Source: Chryseobacterium sp. OV279 (GTDB lineage: Bacteria; Bacteroidota; Bacteroidia; Flavobacteriales; Weeksellaceae). From it: a DNA stretch of 64,000 bases. Within the stretch, counting starts at the first letter, position 1. Every line of letters starts with the position of its first letter. The stretch is taken from assembly GCF_900128945.1 (NCBI RefSeq), contig NZ_FQUD01000003.1, positions 248,001 to 312,000 on the forward strand, given 5' to 3'. This document shows positions 17,542-25,268 of the stretch, piece after piece. Below the pieces are notes generated by a model, which was given only the letters and a program-made list of their open reading frames with translations, was not told the DNA's origin and did not search any database. The position numbers and the translations under genes are program-made.

Positions 17542-17969
17542 AAAAAATTGGCTTTAATAAGAGTAATTTCAACGATAGTTCCGGCGGAATGATGAGGTCT
17601 GAAATTAATTTTCGCATTAATTTTTTTGACCAGATGAATGACGCTGGACAGCTTCGGACCTTTTCCATAGAAATTAGAACTTTCATACTCAGGATAGTCA
17701 GGCAGGCTGGTGTCGTCAAGGATCTGTTCGGCAGACGTTTCCGCTCCCGTATCGGCGGTTATTATAATTAGTTTTTGATGGTTTTTAATGATATTGAAGG
17801 CTGGTACGAAAGCGTTAGCCAGATCAGAGATATGTTTATAAAGATCTGCAGCAATGGTTTTTGCTTTCTTTTGCAAAAGTCCGTTGCCGTTACCATGTCC
17901 CGTGGAAGTATGACGCTGTCTGAAAATGTTCGGAAACAAAATGACAGAAAACAATGTCCAAGCCTTCAT
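17538..17969 (-). CDS. Degenerate histidine-kinase-like ATPase domain protein
   Basis: A 143-residue protein coupled to the NarL regulator by a four-base overlap. The second half reads like a HATPase fold: NAFVPAFNIIKNHQKLIIITADTGAE sits where the N box and G1 box belong, and FYGKGPKLSSVIHLVKKINAKINFRPHHSAGTIVEITL where the G2 region belongs. However, the usual N-box Asn pair, DxGxG and GxGxG are not intact, and there is no phosphorylated His, sensor or membrane domain. It may be a decayed kinase or a non-enzymatic partner of the regulator. The identification rests on pattern similarity, so it is tentative. Confidence 0.55.
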   Translation of the reverse strand: MKAWTLFSVILFPNIFRQRHTSTGHGNGNGLLQKKAKTIAADLYKHISDLANAFVPAFNIIKNHQKLIIITADTGAETSAEQILDDTSLPDYPEYESSNFYGKGPKLSSVIHLVKKINAKINFRPHHSAGTIVEITLIKANFL

Positions 17970-18744
17970 AACTGTATAAAATGATCTATGTTTTCCGGAT
18001 GATTAGCCTGGAAGTTTATTAATAATAGTCATTGTACAAGCCGAAGTTTTTTTAAGTGATGGGAATAACTGAATATAATTTTCTTTCATTAAATATTTTA
18101 GCGTTATGTGTTTTTGTTTTTAAACAGATTTGGATTATGGTGTAAAATTAGTGATTTTATGCGCATAAATTATCATACTCTGAGATAATTTGACAACGAT
18201 TTTATCTATCATACAGACGGATATCATCATAAGTCTGTAGATTTTATTCTACATATGGTGAAATATTGTTCTACGTGTTTTATTTTGCTAAGAGATTGAG
18301 GATTTTTATTTTTGGACCGCGGCTTTACAAATTCAGAATTTTAGATTTTTATTGAATTGACATAACCAGTCAGATGAATTCTAAAAGCACAGATGCAATG
18401 GCTGAATGACCTGTTCCCTCATATGATTTCAGCCTTTCAGATCTGCAGAGAAAACAGTTTCATCGGAGCATGAATCTTTTTTTAGTTTGAGCTTTATACA
18501 TGCCTTTTTATACTCTAATCAGTCCGGAATGCTTTTAAGTGTCCCGGATTTTCTGCGCTCAAATTTTCATATCAAACGCAAAAATTGTAGATTAAACAAA
18601 ACTAATCAGCTCTCGCAGATGATACGGATAGAGCAGATTAATAAAAGTAAAAATCTGCATCATCTGTATAATCTGCGTGAATTAAAAAAATGATTACATA
18701 TCATTCCTCTTTTCCATTGTATTCCAATTAAATTAAAACAAAAA
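17970..18744. other. AT-rich intergenic stretch with CGCAGATT-type repeat remnants
   Basis: About 775 bases with no convincing gene. A possible plus-strand frame of 68 codons at 18487-18693 has no family features. From about 18612 to 18681 there are degenerate copies of a CGCAGAT/ATCTGCG unit (TCTCGCAGATGAT, AATCTGCATCATCTG, AATCTGCGTGAA). The same kind of unit appears near 32803 and 47288. The first part (17970-18130) is likely promoter DNA for the minus-strand two-component pair. Confidence 0.6.
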
Positions 18745-18761
18745 CCTCCCAAGGTGGGAGG
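18745..18761 (-). terminator. Intrinsic terminator of the DUF1349 gene
   Basis: CCTCCCA and TGGGAGG form a perfect 7-pair stem with a three-base loop. On the minus strand it is followed by TTTTTGTTTTAATTT, a good U-run, 40 bases after the stop at 18802. Confidence 0.8.
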
Positions 18762-18801
18762 TGAATAAAAATTGACTGTATATTGAATAAAGATTCAATC
18801 G

Positions 18802-19449
18802 CTATTGATTGTTTTCAAGCCATTTCAGCCTGCGTTGGTCGGGAAGGTGTTTTACTTTGAAACCTTCAAAAACTGCTGTAAAGCCGTTTCCGTCCGGACA
18901 TGCGGCCATTAAGCCTACCATCACCGGAGTATTGTCCTGAAGATAGGCGTTGCGCATCATCGTATAATTTTTGTCATCAAAAGAATAGAATACTTCCACA
19001 GCATCAAGCCTCCGTACTGCTTTGATCCAGACGGCAGACGGGATTTTGTCTAATGTAATGACACTCCAGTCACTGGTTCCATGGGTAACGACGGTGCTGA
19101 GATTGTATTTTCCGTCCACGAATTCGATGCCGGCTTTTATGTAGTTTTTTTCATCTGTTCTCAGCATCAGCCCCATCTGGTCAAATCTGGCTTTGTAATT
19201 GCCGCTGATCTTCACTTTGGCTTCAAATTCTCCACCATACGTGGTATAGTAAAAGGGGGCATCATCTACTGTAAATCCATAGTGGGAAATTCTCCAGTAA
19301 TCACTCTGCGGAGTGACGGACATCGATAAACTGTTGTTTTTGATCTCCCATTTTTCAGGTTCATTAAACCAGTTCATCTTTTCCAATGTCTGTGCAAAGG
19401 CTGTCTGGACCGATAAAACAGCACAGAAGCTTAAAACGATTCTCTTCAT
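18802..19449 (-). CDS. Secreted DUF1349 (concanavalin-like) protein
   Basis: A 215-residue protein when started at the ATG giving MKRIVLSFCAVLSVQTAFAQ, a clear signal peptide; a frame 21 codons longer would bury that signal. The body is the DUF1349 lectin-like fold: WRISHYGFTVDDAPFYYTTYGGEFEAKVKISGNY, then DQMGLMLRTDEKNYIKAGIEFVDGKYNLSTVVTHGTSDWS, YFSF-like SFDDKNYTMMRNAYL and VMVGLMAACPDGNGFTAVFEGFKV. Family members resemble carbohydrate-binding domains; the exact role is unknown. It is divergent from the LuxR-type gene at 19532 with only 82 bases between starts. Confidence 0.85.
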   Translation of the reverse strand: MKRIVLSFCAVLSVQTAFAQTLEKMNWFNEPEKWEIKNNSLSMSVTPQSDYWRISHYGFTVDDAPFYYTTYGGEFEAKVKISGNYKARFDQMGLMLRTDEKNYIKAGIEFVDGKYNLSTVVTHGTSDWSVITLDKIPSAVWIKAVRRLDAVEVFYSFDDKNYTMMRNAYLQDNTPVMVGLMAACPDGNGFTAVFEGFKVKHLPDQRRLKWLENNQ

Positions 19450-19531
19450 TTTCTTTAGCTGGGCGTAAATTATTACTTTAGCAAAAGTAAAACTAAACCC
19501 ATATTCTGCCAATGCTTATAAATAACCATTT

Positions 19532-20275
19532 ATGGAGATCATAGATAAACTGAACAGCCGGCTTCTGGATAAAACGGCCCGAAAATGCCAGCTTGATATA
19601 GAAGTATATAAGCAGAGAGCATTGGTGTATATGCAGATGGAAGGAGCGGTTTCGGTATTAAGCGATATGCAGGCTGATAAGAGTTATGTGTACAAATCGA
19701 AGGCTGCGCTGGAGCTGGGTTTAAGTATGGAAGAAAATCCCGCAGAAATCAATTCGATCTGGGAGGAAGAAATCATTATGAAGATTCACCCGGATGACCG
19801 CCTTAAAAAATACATCCATGAACTGAGATTTTATGAGCTGATGGAGTCTCTGGATCCGGAACTCCGTGCAGACTACTGCGTCCTTTCAAAAATCAGGATG
19901 AAAGATAAGAATGATGAATACAGACTGGTGAAACACCGCATGTTCTACGTCTATTCACCAGATAACGGAAAATTGAGATTTGCCCTTTGTCTTTATCACA
20001 CAGTGCTGGTCCAGACACAGCCGCTGATCTCCGATTTTATGATCATAAATACCACCAAAGGAGAAGTGATGGTAAAAGACAAACTGGATTATCAGAATAT
20101 TCTTTCCAAAAGAGAACTGGAAATCTTAAAATATGTAGGAGAGGGCTATGCCAGTAAAGAGATTGCGCAATTTCTATCAATAAGCGTCAATACAGTAAGC
20201 AGACACCGTCAGAACATCCTTGAAAAACTGAACGTAAAAAATTCCGTACAAGCCTTTAAAGACAGTTTTCATTAA
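19532..20275 (+). CDS. LuxR-type regulator with an N-terminal PAS-like domain
   Basis: A 247-residue protein. Residues about 70-170 look PAS-like (IHPDDRLKKYIHELRFYELM... through YRLVKHRMFYVYSPDNGKLRFALCLYHTVL). The C-terminus is a LuxR helix-turn-helix (LSKRELEILKYVGEGYASKEIAQFLSISVNTVSRHRQNILEKLNVKNSVQA). There is no receiver domain, so it is a one-component regulator. It is divergent from the DUF1349 gene and followed 100 bases later by a small AraC-type gene. Confidence 0.88.
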   Translation: MEIIDKLNSRLLDKTARKCQLDIEVYKQRALVYMQMEGAVSVLSDMQADKSYVYKSKAALELGLSMEENPAEINSIWEEEIIMKIHPDDRLKKYIHELRFYELMESLDPELRADYCVLSKIRMKDKNDEYRLVKHRMFYVYSPDNGKLRFALCLYHTVLVQTQPLISDFMIINTTKGEVMVKDKLDYQNILSKRELEILKYVGEGYASKEIAQFLSISVNTVSRHRQNILEKLNVKNSVQAFKDSFH

Positions 20276-20375
20276 AGACGGAGTGTTAAATATCCGAAAA
20301 GTTCACCATGCTTTTTTTATTCTTATCTTTAACTTTATAGATTAAGATTTTACTATAAACAATGATGATAACGAA

Positions 20376-20732
20376 ATGAAAAGAAGCGAAGAGATTACTA
20401 TGCAGTATTTTGCTTTTCTGGATAAACATATTCAGGAGGTGCTTTCCGGATCGGTTCCAGAATTTATGGAACTCAACGAAATTGCAGGACAACTTGCCGT
20501 TTCCCATACTCACCTTACGGATACTGTAAAAAAAGAAAAAGGCCAGCATCCCTGTTATTTTTATGATGAAAAAATCATCCATGAAGCCAAGCAGATGATT
20601 GCAGATTCGAATCAGTCTATTGCAGAAATTGCGAGGGTATTTACGTATGATCCTTCCAACTTTTCCAAGTTCTTTAAAAAGATGACAGGTACCACACCGG
20701 GAGCATTCCGAAAGAATAGTAAATCGATCTGA
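20376..20732 (+). CDS. Short AraC-type helix-turn-helix regulator
   Basis: A 118-residue protein that is almost only an AraC DNA-binding domain: FMELNEIAGQLAVSHTHLTDTVKKEKGQHPCYFYDEKI and QSIAEIARVFTYDPSNFSKFFKKMTGTTPGAFRK. No sensor domain is present. Such stand-alone domains occur widely in flavobacteria. Possibly co-transcribed with the LuxR-type gene 100 bases upstream. Confidence 0.88.
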   Translation: MKRSEEITMQYFAFLDKHIQEVLSGSVPEFMELNEIAGQLAVSHTHLTDTVKKEKGQHPCYFYDEKIIHEAKQMIADSNQSIAEIARVFTYDPSNFSKFFKKMTGTTPGAFRKNSKSI

Positions 20733-21151
20733 TGAAAATGCTGTCAAAATTTTCACAAACCCCATAAAAAAAGTGGACAAAAGGCTTTCTTTAGTTGGAT
20801 GATTTTAAGAAATTTTAACACCTAAAGATTAATTTTAAAAAATAATATTTTAGTAATGAGACAATTGTGAAAACTATTGTCTTTTTTTTGTGATTTATAT
20901 ATGAATAGTGATTTATTGTTGTCTTTTTTTTGTTAAATTTAGGTTCAGTAAAAAAATAACCAACCATTGAAACATACAATAGATGTATTGATAAATAAAG
21001 TAATTTGATTATCAGATCATAAGGTCAAATGTCTTATATACTGGATAATATTTAATATAATAGATAGATTTTACAAGCTTTAAATAATCATATATTTGTT
21101 TCTTCAAACAACTAACATAAACACTAACAACTAACACTAACAACATTAAGG
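20733..21151 (+). other. Long AT-rich gap with the promoter and AC-rich leader of the acyltransferase operon
   Basis: There is no gene in these 419 bases. A -7 box TATATTTG lies at 21091-21098. The last 45 bases before the start codon contain four copies of ACTAACA-like units (from about 21111), giving an unstructured AC-rich leader. The rest is poly-A/T without visible repeats. Confidence 0.6.
21091..21098 (+). promoter_or_regulatory. Bacteroidetes-type -7 box upstream of the acyltransferase operon
   Basis: TATATTTG fits TAnnTTTG. Only a weak -33 element (TTTTAC near 21070) is seen. Transcription would begin near 21105, giving a leader of about 47 bases. Confidence 0.5.
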
Positions 21152-22408
21152 ATGAGTATCGATTTTGAAACAGCAACTTTTAAAGACTTTGAGAATATTG
21201 CAGATTATGATATTGCTCAAAGAGCGAACTATTTTTATGAATTCCTGGACCACATGACAGCTAAAGGTCACATGAATTACAGACTGAAAAATATGTCAGG
21301 AACCAATGCAACATTAAACATCAATATTGCAAATCAGAACAAAGAATATGTAAGTTTTGTATCCAGCGATTATTTAGGATTCACACAGCATCCGAAAGTA
21401 AAACAGGCAGCCATCGATGGAATTGAAAAATACGGAACAGGAACAGGAGCTACACCGCTTATCGGGGGGTATTTTGATTATCATAATGCATTAGAAAGAA
21501 AAATAGCCGGTTTTTTTGGCAGAGAAGAGGAAGAAGCAGTTATCTTTACCACCGGATATACCGCAAACAGTGCCACTTTACAGATTCTGATGCAGAAGGA
21601 AGATATCGCTATTTTAGACATGGCCGTACACGCCAGCGTACATGAAGGATGTGTGTTTACAAATAAAAAAACATTTCCGCACAATAATTTGGAAGCTTTG
21701 GAACACATTTTGAAGATATCTGAAAATACGTACCGTACGAAACTTGTTGTAGTGGATGGAGTATATTCTCAGGATGGCGACACTTCGCGCATTAGTGAGA
21801 TATATGACCTCGTGAAAAAGTATAATGCCTATCTTATGGTAGACGATGTGCATGGGGTAGGGATTTTGGGACAAACCGGTAGAGGAAGTCTTGAAGATCC
21901 CGGATTAATGGATAAAGTGGATTTCATTACCGGCACATTCAGTAAAACTTTTGGCAACCTGGGGGGATATGTTATTACCAATAAAAAAATAGCATCATTC
22001 CTTAAGTTCCAATCCAGACAACAGATTTTCTCAGCAACAGCGCCACCTTCTTCCGCAGGAATAGTTAAAGCTATAGATTTGATTGATGAAGAACCGATCT
22101 GGAGAGAAAGACTTTGGAATAATATCAATTATTTCAAAAAAGGTCTTGACGATCTGGGTCTGGATACCGGTATTACATGTTCAGCAATCATTCCTGTAAA
22201 AATAGGAGACCAGAGTAAAATGTGGGATATCGGGAGGATATTAATAGAAAAAGGAGTCTATACAAACCCTATTATGTATCCTGCGGTAGCAAGAAAAGAC
22301 GCGCGCATCAGAATGAGTGTGACAGCAAGACACAACAAAGAACATCTTGATAAAACACTCAATGTATTTGATGATATAAATAAAAAAATGCATATTGCGA
22401 AAAAATAA
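21152..22408 (+). CDS. Alpha-oxoamine synthase family PLP acyltransferase (serine palmitoyl- or cysteate acyltransferase type)
   Basis: A 418-residue fold-type I PLP enzyme of the KBL/AOS/SPT group. Residues seen: the Gly-rich SSDYLGFTQHP, GTGTGATPLIGGY, H160 in LDMAVHASVHEG (PLP-stacking position), DDVHGVG at 231-237 and K265 in GTFSKTFGNLGG, which should bind PLP. Enzymes of this type condense an amino acid with a fatty acyl thioester to start sphingolipid synthesis (serine) or sulfonolipid/capnine synthesis (cysteate). Chryseobacterium is known to make sulfonolipids, so either substrate is possible; sequence alone does not decide. It is followed after six bases by a TetR regulator, probably in one transcript. 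Confidence 0.85.
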   Translation: MSIDFETATFKDFENIADYDIAQRANYFYEFLDHMTAKGHMNYRLKNMSGTNATLNINIANQNKEYVSFVSSDYLGFTQHPKVKQAAIDGIEKYGTGTGATPLIGGYFDYHNALERKIAGFFGREEEEAVIFTTGYTANSATLQILMQKEDIAILDMAVHASVHEGCVFTNKKTFPHNNLEALEHILKISENTYRTKLVVVDGVYSQDGDTSRISEIYDLVKKYNAYLMVDDVHGVGILGQTGRGSLEDPGLMDKVDFITGTFSKTFGNLGGYVITNKKIASFLKFQSRQQIFSATAPPSSAGIVKAIDLIDEEPIWRERLWNNINYFKKGLDDLGLDTGITCSAIIPVKIGDQSKMWDIGRILIEKGVYTNPIMYPAVARKDARIRMSVTARHNKEHLDKTLNVFDDINKKMHIAKK

Positions 22409-22414
22409 TAAATT

Positions 22415-23047
22415 ATGCCTAGAAAAGTAGTGCAAGGGCCCATTAGGGACAAGGAAAAAACAAAACAAAAACTGCTTGCAGCAGTTGGAAAAATTTTGAG
22501 AGTAAAAGGATACTCAGGTCTTAAAGTAAGTAAGATCGCAGCAGTAGCCGGTTTCGACAAAAAGCTTATCTATGAGTACTTTGGAAGTACAGATAAACTG
22601 ATTGACGAATATATAAAGTCTCAGGATTATTGGAGTAAGTTCAGTCCGGACATTAAAGAAGAACAGGTGTCTTCTAAAGGTAAGGAAGCTCTGACCCAGG
22701 GAATTCTCATGCAGTTTGAGAGTCTGAAGAAAAATAAAGAACTTCAGAAAATTATTCTTTGGGAACTTTCTGAAAGCAAACCTATCCTTCGTAAATTGGT
22801 AGAACAAAGAGAAGCTGTAGGCGCTGATCTGTTCGGAAACGTTACAGATCCTTACTTTGGAGAGGGTGCGAAGAGATTTAGAGCTATTATTGCTTTGATT
22901 GTTTCAGGAGCTTATTATCTGAACCTGTATCCTGCTTATAACGCGAGCGAGTTTTGTGGCCTTGATATGAAGAGTGATGAAGGTAGATCTGAAATAGAAA
23001 AAGCTATTGTGGATCTTATAGAATTTGCCTACCAGAAGCAAGATTAA
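22415..23047 (+). CDS. TetR/AcrR-family transcriptional regulator
   Basis: A 210-residue regulator with an N-terminal TetR helix-turn-helix (KQKLLAAVGKILRVKGYSGLKVSKIAAVAGFDKKLIYEYFGSTDKLIDEYI) and an all-helical ligand domain. It begins six bases after the acyltransferase stop codon, so it is probably co-transcribed and may sense a lipid or acyl-CoA to tune that operon. Ligand and operator are not known. Confidence 0.9.
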   Translation: MPRKVVQGPIRDKEKTKQKLLAAVGKILRVKGYSGLKVSKIAAVAGFDKKLIYEYFGSTDKLIDEYIKSQDYWSKFSPDIKEEQVSSKGKEALTQGILMQFESLKKNKELQKIILWELSESKPILRKLVEQREAVGADLFGNVTDPYFGEGAKRFRAIIALIVSGAYYLNLYPAYNASEFCGLDMKSDEGRSEIEKAIVDLIEFAYQKQD

Positions 23048-23132
23048 TGATTAAAAGTTTTCCAATCTTACCGAAAATCAGTTTTTGTTGATATTTGAAA
23101 ACTTTTAATTTTCAGATTAAAACTATATTTCT

Positions 23133-23140
23133 TATTTTTG
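23133..23140 (+). promoter_or_regulatory. -7 box of dnaX, suggesting a very short or absent leader
   Basis: TATTTTTG fits TAnnTTTG and ends only four bases before the dnaX start codon at 23145. If used, transcription would start at or near the ATG, giving a leaderless message. The alternative is read-through from the TetR gene, which ends 97 bases upstream. Confidence 0.45.
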
Positions 23141-23144
23141 ACCA

Positions 23145-24230
23145 ATGGAAAATTTTATCGTATCTGCAAGAAAATATCGCCCCCAACAGTTTGACACTGT
23201 AGTAGGGCAGTCTCATATTACAGATACGCTGGAACATGCTATTGGAGAAAATCAGCTGGCTCAGGCCTTACTTTTCTGCGGTCCGAGGGGTGTGGGTAAA
23301 ACGACATGTGCCAGAATTCTGGCCCGGAAGATCAACGAAAAGGATGGTTCTGTTTCAGAAGACGGCTTCGCCTACAACATCTATGAACTGGATGCGGCGT
23401 CCAACAATTCCGTGGATGATATCAGGGAACTGATAGATCAGGTCCGCTTTGCGCCTCAGGTAGGTAAATATAAAGTCTATATTATCGATGAGGTGCACAT
23501 GCTGTCTTCTGCAGCCTTCAATGCTTTCCTTAAAACGCTTGAAGAACCGCCGGCACACGCTATTTTTATTTTGGCGACTACAGAAAAGCATAAAATTATT
23601 CCCACTATTTTATCGCGTTGTCAGATTTATGACTTCAAAAGAATTACCATTGAAGATATTCAGGGACATTTAAGAACTATAGCCCAGAAAGAAAATATCC
23701 AGTACGAAGATGATGCGCTTTATCTGATTGCCCAGAAAGCTGATGGTGCTTTGAGAGATGCACTTTCCATTTTCGACAGGCTTTCCACCTTTTCCCAGAA
23801 AAATATTACACTGGCTAAAGCTGCAGAAGTTCTCAACATCCTGGACTACGATCAGTATCTCAATATCGTGGATCTGGCCAAAGAAAACAAAATCCCCGAA
23901 GTGCTTTTCGCCTTTAATGATATTGTGAAGAAGGGCTTCGATCCCCATATCTTTATTGCAGGCTTAGGAAATCACTTCAGAGATCTGATGATGGCCCAGA
24001 ATGCAAGGACGATAGAACTTATTGAAGTCGGGGAGCGGACGAAAGTGAAATTCGTGGAGCAAAGCCAGAAATGGAATGCACAACAGCTCATCGACGCCGT
24101 CGAGATCTGCAATCATGCGGATATCAATTATAAGAATTCAAAGAATCCAAGACTTACAGTAGAAATTGCATTGATGCAGCTGTCTTCCCTGACAGCTAAT
24201 TTAGGCGATACTAAAAAAAAAAGTTCTTAA
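23145..24230 (+). CDS. dnaX: DnaX gamma-like short product (no frameshift)
   Basis: The frame-0 product of 361 residues, containing the ATPase and clamp-loader oligomerisation domains and ending two codons after the A10 run (codons AGT TCT TAA). It has everything needed for a gamma-type clamp-loader subunit but lacks the tau tail that in other bacteria contacts the polymerase alpha subunit and helicase. Its existence as a stable product is inferred from the stop placement. Confidence 0.6.
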   Translation: MENFIVSARKYRPQQFDTVVGQSHITDTLEHAIGENQLAQALLFCGPRGVGKTTCARILARKINEKDGSVSEDGFAYNIYELDAASNNSVDDIRELIDQVRFAPQVGKYKVYIIDEVHMLSSAAFNAFLKTLEEPPAHAIFILATTEKHKIIPTILSRCQIYDFKRITIEDIQGHLRTIAQKENIQYEDDALYLIAQKADGALRDALSIFDRLSTFSQKNITLAKAAEVLNILDYDQYLNIVDLAKENKIPEVLFAFNDIVKKGFDPHIFIAGLGNHFRDLMMAQNARTIELIEVGERTKVKFVEQSQKWNAQQLIDAVEICNHADINYKNSKNPRLTVEIALMQLSSLTANLGDTKKKSS

Positions 24231-24841
24231 TACTGGCCCCGTTTCTCAGTGAGAAACAGGAAGTGAAGATCCCGGAAAAGGCTCCGGAGAAAAAAGAACC
24301 CGTAGCAGAAAAACCTGCTCAGCAACCTGAACCCGTACAGGAAAATACTGTAAAAACCACAAAACCTTTATCAAGACAGGGAGTCTCTTCAGGCTTCAGT
24401 ATTAATTCTTTTCTGAATAAAGAGGAGAAAGAAGTAAAAGAAGAAACCGTAGTCGTAAGAACCGAAAACCTTCCCCAAAACCATTTCACAGAAACAGATC
24501 TCCAGATGGAATGGAACCTTATGCTCAAGCAGCTTCAGAAAAGAAACAGCTTTATCTTTAATGCGGTAAAAGCATTTAAGCTGATCAAGTCCGGCGAGCA
24601 TACCATTAAAGTTTTATATCCTTCAGATTCTGCCAAAGTGGAATTTGATAAGATCGCAGGGGAATTTTTTAATCATTTTAAGACAAAGGTTCACAACCAC
24701 GCTATTGAGGTAGATTATCAGAGAGATTTTGATAGTCTCAAGATCGAAGTGGTGACCAAAAGAAAAATTTTTGAAAAGTTTATTGAAAAAAACCCTTTAT
24801 TAAAGGATCTTGACGATTTAATGAAGTTTGATCTCACCTAA
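23145..24841 (+). CDS. dnaX: DNA polymerase III tau subunit, made by -1 frameshift at an A10 run
   Basis: The clamp-loader AAA+ subunit. The first frame (to 24230) has Walker A GPRGVGKTT at 46-54, DEVH at 115-118 and the SRC sensor at 157-159, but lacks the four-Cys zinc module of E. coli DnaX. At 24213-24222 there are ten A residues; frame 0 stops two codons later (TAA 24228-24230). Slipping back one base at the A run joins a second frame that is open to 24841 and gives a 565-residue protein: a Pro/Glu-rich linker, then a C-terminal domain (MEWNLMLKQLQKRNSFIFNAVKAFKL...) typical of flavobacterial tau. So both gamma-like and tau-like products are expected, as in E. coli and Thermus. A sequencing error or true indel in the A run is the alternative. 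Confidence 0.8.
24213..24222 (+). promoter_or_regulatory. A10 slippery run of dnaX
   Basis: Ten consecutive A residues, read in frame 0 as three AAA codons then AGT. Tandem Lys-tRNA slippage by -1, or polymerase slippage, would move into the tau frame. A perfect stem GTTTCTC/GAGAAAC with loop AGT (24241-24257) lies 18 bases downstream, farther than usual for a stimulator, so its role is open. Confidence 0.65.
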
Positions 24842-24867
24842 TTTTTTTGTATTTATCTCAATTTTTT

Positions 24868-24897
24868 TTTGTCAGAATCAGTTTTTTTATATCTTTG
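24868..24897 (+). promoter_or_regulatory. Promoter for the DAHP synthase leader transcript
   Basis: TTTG at 24868-24871, 18 bases, then TATCTTTG at 24890-24897 match the Bacteroidetes -33/-7 pattern. Transcription would start near 24904, about 75 bases before the leader peptide and 365 bases before the DAHP synthase gene. Confidence 0.6.
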
Positions 24898-24978
24898 TCA
24901 AAGATTTTTGCAAAAAATAAGTTTTTGACAAAAACAAATCAGATTTAAAACTAAACGAACAGAAGTTTCAGAATCCAG

Positions 24979-25104
24979 GTGGAAAAATTATCAAACCCAT
25001 ATCTGTCTCCTTCACCCGCTAATTTCTTTAGCGGTTATTTTAGTTTTTCTGCTTTCTATTATAGAAATTTCAGAACGTATTATCGATTTTATTGGTACTG
25101 CTAA
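24979..25104 (+). CDS. Phe/Tyr-rich leader peptide, putative attenuator of DAHP synthase
   Basis: An open frame from GTG 24979 to TAA 25102-25104 encodes 41 residues. Of these, 7 are Phe, 8 Tyr and 1 Trp; residues 16-40 alone hold 15 aromatics (NFFSGYFSFSAFYY, then RNFRTYYRFYWYC). Such composition is far above chance for this DNA and sits between a promoter and the gene for the first step of aromatic amino acid synthesis. That is the layout of ribosome-mediated attenuation: scarce Phe- or Tyr-tRNA would stall the ribosome here and change downstream RNA folding. The start codon is uncertain because no in-frame ATG exists. Two alternative hairpins follow. Not experimentally known to me. Confidence 0.7.
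   Translation: MEKLSNPYLSPSPANFFSGYFSFSAFYYRNFRTYYRFYWYC
25016..25034 (+). promoter_or_regulatory. Hairpin inside the leader peptide frame
   Basis: CCGCTAA and TTAGCGG form a perfect 7-pair stem with loop TTTCT, followed by TTATTTTAGTTTTT. It overlaps the first aromatic codons of the leader peptide, so a translating ribosome would open it. It could be a pause or terminator hairpin. Confidence 0.55.
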
Positions 25105-25127
25105 CTGAATTTCTTTCCAAAAAATAC

Positions 25128-25227
25128 AGGAGAATTAAAGTCCTTTTATTTTCCTGATTCCTTTAAACCATTTTGAACGGCATTTTTTGAAAAGAATTAT
25201 AAAGTAAATTTTATAATGAAAGGACTA
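25128..25227 (+). promoter_or_regulatory. Mutually exclusive RNA pairings after the leader peptide
   Basis: AGGAGAATTAAAG (25128-25140) can pair with CTTTTATTTTCCT (25143-25155), with one mismatch and one G-U. The segment AGTCCTTTTATT (25138-25149) can instead pair with AATGAAAGGACT (25216-25227), 12 pairs with one U-G. Both cannot form together. No U-run directly follows either, so a classical terminator is not evident; the switch might act on translation or Rho. Confidence 0.4.
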
Positions 25228-25268
25228 TTGCTGTTAATCTAAAAAAATAAAACAATAAATTTAAAAAT

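Noticed and set aside
18487..18693. A 68-codon plus-strand frame in the 17970-18744 gap
   Set aside because: It overlaps the decayed CGCAGATT repeat and has no recognisable motif.
24241..24257. The GTTTCTC/GAGAAAC hairpin as frameshift stimulator of dnaX
   Set aside because: It is 18 bases after the A run, where known -1 stimulators lie at 5-9 bases; kept only as a note in the dnaX entry.
24842..25268. A riboswitch or T-box before DAHP synthase
   Set aside because: No conserved riboswitch core or T-box motif is visible, and the aromatic leader peptide explains the long leader better.
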